A stretch of DNA of 64,000 nucleotides from Whitmania pigra (lineage: Eukaryota > Annelida > Clitellata > Hirudinida > Haemopidae). The notes under the pieces are model-generated. The model saw only the letters and a program-made list of their open reading frames with translations, searched no databases and had not been told where the DNA came from. Positions 56,170 to 64,000 of the stretch are shown piece after piece. Within the stretch, counting starts at the first letter, position 1. Each line of letters begins with the position of its first letter. Location of the stretch: the NCBI GenBank assembly GCA_021613335.1, contig JAJTWR010000308.1:992501-1056500 (forward strand), written 5' to 3'. The translations under genes and the position numbers were made by a program.

Positions 56170-59100
56170 ATGGCTAACAAACGAGCTTTAAATGCTGAAG
56201 ATGTAAGGGAATCATGTGCAAAGAAAAGGAAGATTTCAGAGGGAAGTATAGTTTCTCCTCTTCCTCAAATGGATGGGCTTACCGACAGTGCTGATGACAA
56301 AATATTTAGATTTATTCCAAACACTAGTAAAAATGTGAATATTTCACATCCAAACTATGCACCAACTGGCCATCCTGATTTTCCACCAGAAATGCCTCTT
56401 GATGGAAGAAACTTTATGGCTGTGAATAATGTTAACAGATTTATGTCTGAATTTAGATTACCACAAAGACTTCCATCTCCCAAAGAAGATTCTTCGAGGC
56501 ATTTTAGTGAAATACCATTACAATTTGTTAACGATGCTCGCGAAAGGATGCACATGCCACAACAAGGATTTGTCCACCCTACCAATGGTGCTTTTTCCAG
56601 AATGGTCTATCCAAATCATAATAGCTTCAATACTGATCAGAAATTAAAAACAAAAATTAATGATCAATCTTCAGCTAATGAATTTCACCGTTTTGGTCTT
56701 CTTGGTCCAAATATGAATGGCTCGTGTTCGTACTACAATTCATTTTTGGATAAAAGAAAAGACTTTGGTTTGAATAGTGTGCCACTAGTTAACCATCCAG
56801 AAATTATCAGCAATGTTAGAAATTTCCACCCAAATTTTAATAAAGGTGCCAATTTATTCCCCGGTCATTTTCCATACCTTCGCTTACCTAACATTCCTGA
56901 GGGCCCAAATGCTCAAGAATCTTATGCTAATTTCACGCAGTTCAACCATCTACCTCTAATGGCGAGCGGCCATCTTTTCCCCCCTCGTGCTTACGTCCCT
57001 TTTCCTAATCCTGTGCCACATTGGAATCCAGGATCATTGGAGAAAAGAGAATTTGCAAGCAAGGAAATGGCACTTGATGCACCCACAAATAATTCCCTCC
57101 ATTCACTACCAAGATCAGAATATTTGGATAACAAAAGCAATTCTGATAATGCCTCTTATTCGAGAAACTCTAGCGATCCAATGAAAATGATCGAAAACTT
57201 TTCAGCCAGCCACTTCAATTCATCATTTTCAGGGAATTTAAACGCATCAATGCCGAGAGGAGATGATTGGAACAAATCAGAAAAGAAAGACAGGGCAAAT
57301 CAGGAAGTCAGTTTAAAACATTAGATTGTTCAAATTGGTACGACTATTGCCTCAAATGTTTTAATGTTATAATGCAGAAATGCTCAGGTAGGGGTCAACA
57401 ATCTGTAAAGCCAGTGAATCAGGTGCAGAATGATAAAAAGTGCGTGACAATTTGTTTCTTGATTTAGCATCTCGTTCTGTTCGTCTGCTTTTGTTGCATT
57501 ACATTTCACTTAATCTTTATGTTACAGTAAGGAGATGTTAACATCAGATAATACAGCAAAACATTTCTCTAATCTGCCTGAGAAAAGTAAGCAAAATTGT
57601 TTATAATATGATATTTAGAGTTTGATTTTCATATAGGACAAATTTATTAATAATCGTAAGAAACTAAACGGCACAAAAAGAACGGAGAGCAACTGAAGTA
57701 CGAGTCTTGGTTGTACGAGAAAAGGAATGCCCTGAAAGCCAGGCTCACGACGTTGGAACACGAAATGCTTTCCATACCACCGTCAGCTGGCTCTTGTCAA
57801 GAATTGAAGAACCACTTCGAGAGTGCAATTGCCCAACTCAGGAAGGAAGGAGTAGAGCATGAGGAATTGATCAGAGTCTTTGAGTCTACCAAGGCAAATA
57901 TATTATCAATATTTTACATCAACCTTTGGAATGCTCCAAAGCATTTAAAGCTATTACCCAAATTAATCATGATTTCGACATAATCTTAATTAATTTTTGT
58001 TCAAGAGAGATGTTAACCAATTTACAAAGTGAAGATCTCTTTTCAGAATATCAAAGCTGAGAATAAAAGTGACACATCCTGTTCTTCTGTTCATCAAGGT
58101 AAAGAAGAAGGTAATTTTGTGTGGCTTTCCTATGCATTTAAGTTTCATTTTATATTATTAGATAAAATCACCAAGCCTGCAAAATCCAATGGTGCTATTC
58201 AACACTTGAATTCCCAAGTTGCATCACAACCTGCGGCTCCCCAAAGCATATTTGCAGCCCACCCATCATCTTCACACCAGAGAAGTGCCAAAGGTAAGTG
58301 CAAGTATTCTTCAGATGTCCAAGGCCAAGAGATGTTAAATTTCAAATATATTTTGTATAATTAGCTAAATTGTGTGCTTTACCCTTCACTTTTGTTTGAT
58401 TTTATTTCAAGATGACACAGAGCCAACAAATACTTGTAGACCCATTAGTGAGCAAAACACCCATCAGAATTTTCCATTACCTTCCATCATGGAGCCATTA
58501 GTTGCATTCACCTGCAACGTGAACTTAAAGGGCTGGCCCCCAGAAAATGGTAATTGAGGATCTGTTTTATGTTTAATAACGATGTATGCCTTTTCGAATT
58601 TTATATAATTGAAGAAATTAAAGAAAAAGAGCCACTCGTGAATAACAAATTCTTTATCCTTGAAAGATTATTGTTTATTTAAATTTGTCTTTTCATATTG
58701 GAATATTTATACAAAACGATTCTCCGAAATGTCGATTGTCAATTGATTAATGTTGTTTTGAAATGATTTTTCAGAAAAGCCAAAGATAATGGATCTCAAG
58801 CCTGACGTTCATGATGGATTCAAGCCATCGGATGCCTTAAAAGTTTTGGAAAGTCTCCCCCAAGAAGGCTCACATAAAATCCTGAGAATGGAAGACCTGG
58901 GCAAACAAGCAGCATACCACGTGATCGAAAACAACGAAACAGACATTCCAGGTAATTGGCCAAACGATAACAACGAGTTTAGAATTTCGTCGGAATGGCT
59001 TTTCTTGAACAAGAAGCACCTCTTAGCTGTTGAAAGTTGTCACGAGTGCTGCAAGAACTTCGAAAGGATGCCCTTGGTTGAAGAGATTCTTGTCGAGATG

Positions 59101-59845
59101 GGCAAAGAAAAAGTGAAGCATAATTTAAAGTTTTGCAGGGAAAACTGCATGAAAGCCCACCAGGAAAAGAGAAAGATTTGGGAGAGAGACAAAAAGATGC
59201 ATGAGGAATTGATGGAGCAAGATGCTGGCAAGGCAATTAGTAGTGACCTAAACAGCACAATAATCTATGAAGTTGATGCCAACAAAACGCTGCCTCTGGA
59301 CACATCTAAGGAGAACATCCAAGGGGCTTTGGTCGAGTCACCATCTCCGATCAAGAAGTGGAAGGATGCAAAATATGGAACATGGTGCAAGCTCTCCCAC
59401 TTCAAGAAGAAACAGAAGAGGGAGACGATGCTGGGTGAGAAGAAGGATTCAAATGCGATGCACTCCGTCCACATTCCGCCCGGAATCAGGGATAGTCGTA
59501 GCTGCTTCTTGTGCGCCAGAGTCGGAGATGAGGATGGAAATGGCCCCGGAAGGTTGTTGACGGTCGACATCGACAAGTGGGTGCATGCCAATTGTTGCCT
59601 GTGGTCGAGCAACGTCTACGAAGCTCTGGATGGAACATTCGTGGGTTCGAAGAGTCTTAGTGGTTCAACGTGCGCTTGCTGCAACCAGTTGGGTGCTACC
59701 ATAATGTGCTTCCTTCCAAATTGCGGTCTCAAGTTCCATCTTAAGTGTGCCCTTTCTATTGGAGTCTGCTTCCTGGAAAATAAGGTTGACTACTGCATGG
59801 TTTTCATCATTATCGTTATTGATGTTGTTGTTATTGTTATTATTA

Positions 59846-59925
<80 letters not shown>

Positions 59926-62667
59926 GTTTATAATGTTTCCTAGTGTAATTGCATCAGCTTTTATTGATGTTATGCCATGGTCATGAAATTATTATGAACT
60001 GGTCATAAATTTATATACATTCATAAAACATTTCCTTAGACTCATTCTGAGCATTGAGTTTGAGTTTTTTCACATTCCAGGTTACATACTGCAGGCACCA
60101 TTGTCCTAAAAATATGCTTAGTTTGCTTGTTAAGGATATTTCCATCAAGAGAAGGGTCTGTGTTGAAAGACAAGAGAATCAACAAGTTGCAAAGTTTGTG
60201 CATTGTTGTTGCTCGAGTGATTTTGATGCTTATGATTGTGGCTTCTCTTCGATTATGGATTGGTAAATAGTTTGCAGATCCATTGGAGGATCAATTATAG
60301 TTATATTCTGTTAATAATTAAGAGGTAATTTGAATGGTGCAGTGAGTGAAGCATAATTTTTACTAATTGTTGTCCCATCACTTCAACTTATTGGTGCCAT
60401 TTTGTGTTTTCTGTTCTTCAACTAAATTTGTCAATGCTTGTTTCCATTACTTGAATGCTCACTACTTGTTATTTTATTCAGGATGCTCAAAGATGACGAT
60501 CCAGAAAACTTTGCACTGAGATCGGGCAACTTGATCGTTCATAGCATCGGCCACCTTCTTCCACAGTTCATTCACACCTTCAAGTTCAACACGTCCAATA
60601 GCATTTATCCCGTCAGTCATTTTAGAATCAAGTCTTATCGCTTATAATATTGGACTTTGATGCTGATTATTTACATTTTTCTGACTTTCCCAGGTTGGAT
60701 TCAGGAGCGTGAGATTCTACTGGAGCTACAGAAGACTCCATCAAAGGTGCCAATATGTTTGCAGCATTTCTGAAAGGGAGGGTGCGCCAGTGTTCAGGAT
60801 AAGTGTCGAGGAAGAGAAAGAAGATGCCATAGCTTTTGAGTGTGATAATTGCACAGGTTATTCAACCTTTTGTAACTTCATTAGGTTGTCTCCTTGTGGA
60901 AAGAAGCCTCATTTCTTGCATGGTTTGCAGGTGCATGGATGCAAGTACTTGGGCGTCTCGATGCATTGAGGAAGTCCAGCGGACTATCCAGGGTATTCAC
61001 CGAGTACATCAGCGGGGAGGATTTGTTCGGACTCAACGAGCCCGCGATCAGGAGGGTCATTGAATCGGTTGGTCTTGTGGCTTTAATAACTGCTATTGTG
61101 CTATTGTTAAGAATGGGTACACTTTTATGAACATTTATGAGTTGATCAAACAGATACAGAAGTTGATACTGAAAGCTGATATTCTTTTTTGATTGAACTG
61201 ATATTGCATTTATATTTTGAAGTTGCCTGGGGTGGAATTGTTACCAAACTGTAAACTAAAATATGGAAAATCTTCCATGTACATTCCTCCCCTTGCTCCA
61301 AATCCTTCTGGCTGCATTCGATCAGAACCAAAATCAAGAACCCTTTTTAAGAGGTTATTCATATATTTTTGGTGAAATCAAGTACAACTTTTATTCTTTA
61401 AAATCACGCAGTGTCTGCTTTGACATCACTGTTATTGCACCGATGTTTTTTTCAGATCTCATACTCTACTCAGCAATTTCAATGCTGGCTCGTCTGCCAA
61501 GTCGACTTGGTTAGGTTCGGGTGAGTTCAGCATCACCCAATACATGAAGCAGTTTACTGCAACCAAATCTCAGAGATATCGCAGCCTCAAGACAGAGTGG
61601 AGGAATAATGTTTACCTGAGAAGGTCAAATATTCAGGTTTGAAGAATTTTGGTTTTTTATTATTACAAGTTTAATGGATTTTACAACACTGGCATAACTG
61701 ATGATTTCAACTCCGATTTAAAGGGGTTGGGTCTGTTTGCCGGGAGAGAACTGGAACAATTCACGATGGTTATTGAGTACATCGGGGAGATCATCAGGAA
61801 TGAAATTGCAGAAATAAGAGAGAAGATCTACGAGCAGCAGGTGAGCTTTAATTAATTAATTAGTTAATAACTTGCTACATTTGAGATGTAACTCATCTCG
61901 TGCTTCGTTCGCATTCGTCGTCTTTCAAGAACCGGGGTGTCTACATGTTCAGACTGGATGAAAACATGGTCATCGATGCCACAATGACTGGTGGTCCTGC
62001 CAGGTACATCAACCACTGCTGCGATCCAAACTGCTTCACTGAAGTCATTCCCACTGAAAAGGGCAACAAGATTGTCATCATTGCCAAAAGAAAAATTCTC
62101 AGTGGAGAAGAGGTCAGCATTTTCTTATATTTTTTTATGTTATATTTTCTAATTATTTGTACTAGAATGTAGATAAGTGACACAATTTCATTGTGGGGCA
62201 TGTAACAATGTGACCGACTTCAGCAATAAACAGCTTGTTCAGATTTTAATGAAGCCTTATCAGGATGTAGCTCTGTGTGAGGTGTAATTATACCATGCAA
62301 CTTAGGTGCATAATTGATGGATGGTTTGTTCTGCTAAAACATGTTATTGATCAGTGTTGGATGACAATTATCAGCGCAACATAATTTCACAATTCTTTAT
62401 AGCTTTCAACTTTATTATTTCTTTGGTGTTTTGAAAATTAAAAATGATCAGATATGAGAATGTGTAATTTTTGAGTATTGCATAGATACTTTCACAGGAC
62501 GGTGGTTGAAAATGTACTTTATATGAAATAAGTTGATTCAAATGAGTTTGATTAACTTTACAAAACACTTGCAGTTGTCTTACGATTACAAGTTCAACCT
62601 CGAAGATGAGAAAAGCAAAATTCCTTGCCTGTGTGGTGCCGTAAACTGCTTCAAGTGGATGAACTGA
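56170..62667 (+). CDS. trr: Short KMT2C/D (trithorax-related) H3K4 methyltransferase
   Basis: Enhancer H3K4 monomethyltransferase of COMPASS-like complexes. 17 exons: 56170-57306, 57378-57439, 57528-57586, 57661-57893, 58047-58098, 58162-58293, 58412-58549, 58775-59784, 60081-60193, 60482-60611, 60694-60856, 60931-61067, 61223-61353, 61456-61636, 61724-61840, 61930-62112, 62575-62667; phases sum to about 1,356 aa. The N-terminal half is low complexity. Residues about 840-960 form the extended PHD finger ([45 protein letters not shown]). FYRN/FYRC follow ([50 protein letters not shown]). The SET domain ([53 protein letters not shown]) ends with post-[16 protein letters not shown] at the extreme C-terminus, as in KMT2C/D. 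The usual NHSC motif is NHCC. No N-terminal PHD cluster is present, resembling Drosophila trr, where that half is the separate gene Lpt. Acceptor 57,661 and donor 57,894 are weak or unusual. Confidence 0.9.
59839..59925. repeat. (ATT)n microsatellite right after the ePHD exon
   Basis: About 85 bp of ATT repeat starts roughly 55 bp after the donor at 59,785. The poly-Ile extension of the upstream reading frame across it is intronic, because the next exon continues the PHD finger in phase. Confidence 0.95.
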
Positions 62668-64000
62668 CGTGAATCTGAAGTGATCCCATTAGTTAATGTC
62701 GTTAGTTACTGTGAAACATTCTGCCAAGACATTTTGAGACTGCAGTGTCCTCATTTCAACGAGCTTGATGTCGATTAACGATAAGTTTATATTTTTAAAC
62801 TCTGGATGTTTTTGAATATGCACTTTTCCATCAAGCAGTATTAATAACCATAATTTCTGTGCTGTACATTTTCACGTGTCCCCGACGTACACCGTTGTTA
62901 TGCATATCATGTGCTCTGTTCGTTGCTGAAATCTCAAAGCCATTCTCAATCAGCTAATACTAGTTTTCAATTGATGACTGTTTTTTTTTTATTATTATTA
63001 TTATTCCCTTTTGCTCTGCAGAATTAAACATTTGTACATATCCAAATTGACCAGTACTGCCTGGAATCTATTTGTTAGTGTCTATTCAGGGTGTTTAGTT
63101 TCTACGTTCTTTCTTACTGCGTGATTGAACAAGTTGGAGACTGCGACAAAACTTATGGGTGAGATGAATGGATATTGGCTTGTTGAGTTAATAACATGAG
63201 CTGAAGTGAAGCACTTGTTTTTTATGAATGTTTCTTAGTAAATGCTTTGCTTTAGTTTGGTTAGGGTTCATGTTGAAATGAAATTTATGAGATTAGTATG
63301 TAAATATTCTTAATAGTGTGAATGTTACGACAGAGTTGTGTTACACAGTCGAAAAGGACTTCATTTTGCCATAGGGCTAGGCTCTATTGAATATCATCGC
63401 AACTGGTGGAAAGAAATTTCGTGTCCTGGTCAGAGGGAGGTGGGTGTCTGAGGGAACGAAGTAATGATCGAACAATCGCCAAAGGAAAATATGAGATGAG
63501 TGTTGATCGTCAACGACATGGGGTTCAAGCCAAATTTGGCTTTAATTTGCTATTTAAAGTTACGGAAAAAGATAATCCAGTCACAATACTTATTTATCAA
63601 TTGGGTTGAAGCAATTTTGAGTGTGCTGTTTGTTTTAATTTTTCGGAATTTGTCATAAACCAAATAAAAACCTAACTTTTCTAAGTTTCGTGAGCTTAGT
63701 AGATGAGGAAAGTTTTATTAAAATTGTTTTAAAAGTTAATATCTTTTTGTTACATTGTATTAAAAAACTAGTTTGACTAGCATTTTAATTCTTTGAAAAT
63801 CCAAGATCAACGAAAAATATTAGATTTTATTAAATTCATTTTAATTGATGCTAAGAAAGTAAAAAAACTATGCAACGATAATCTTTATCTAACAAGCACT
63901 TTTTACGAACGGCCAAACTGATTTGGTACATTTCATTAATCATAACCTCAACATGATATCCATGAGGAATAAATTGAACGGAGATATCGCAAAAGTTTTT
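62668..64000. other. 3' region of the KMT2C/D-type gene
   Basis: Likely 3' UTR and downstream sequence. A candidate AATAAA lies at 63,663-63,668. The small open frame at 63,406-63,609 shows no recognisable motif and I do not call it. Confidence 0.5.

Noticed and set aside
58789..59943. Reading the KMT2 ePHD frame through to a poly-Ile end
   Set aside because: The poly-Ile part is an intronic ATT array. A donor GTTGAC at 59,785 and the in-phase exon at 60,081 (V-T-Y-C-R-H-H-C) complete the PHD finger instead.
63406..63609. 67-codon frame in the region downstream of the KMT2C/D-type gene
   Set aside because: No motif or conservation clue; it lies in the probable 3' UTR.

Overview
This window is AT-rich, intron-rich animal DNA. 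Several gene families point to an invertebrate bilaterian: a Roundabout-type axon-guidance receptor, a shootin-1 homologue, a REEP1-4 homologue, LMF1, a TASOR/HUSH-type protein, an AGAP-type Arf GAP and a trr/KMT2C/D-type histone methyltransferase. Introns are mostly 50-1500 bp with GT-AG borders. Trinucleotide tracts of the ATT/TAA and GAT/GTT type are abundant, mostly in introns. I cannot name the phylum from sequence alone.

Layout, left to right. About 1-3,779 has no recognisable coding sequence and probably holds intron or upstream sequence of the Roundabout gene, including a 20-bp minisatellite. The receptor (+) runs from an Ig2-like exon at 3,780 to its stop at 13,858; its signal peptide and first Ig domain are not visible. 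Shootin (-) lies tail to tail with it at 23,329-15,134, 14 exons. A REEP1-4 gene (-) spans 27,749-25,752 and is head to head with LMF1 (+) at 28,235-31,069, 12 exons including an 11-nt microexon. LMF1 converges on a TASOR-like gene (-) at 35,120-31,331, whose first exon is 2.9 kb. Immediately upstream of TASOR sits a 5'-truncated LINE with an open reverse transcriptase frame. It is followed by a hAT-type DNA transposon (38,590-40,823) with matching inverted ends and a perfect 8-bp target duplication. The AGAP gene (-) fills 55,357-41,712 with 24 exons that join in frame (889 codons). It is head to head with the KMT2C/D-type gene (+) at 56,170-62,667, 17 exons, which starts well downstream of where the N-terminal PHD clusters of vertebrate MLL3/4 would be, like Drosophila trr.

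Functionally this is unlinked housekeeping and developmental sequence: three genes are known for neuronal growth cones or axons (Robo, shootin, REEP1-type ER shaping) and two for chromatin (TASOR, KMT2C/D), but nothing here shows that they act together. Exon models were built by hand from reading frame, splice-site dinucleotides, phase and remembered family motifs. No alignment or database search was run.
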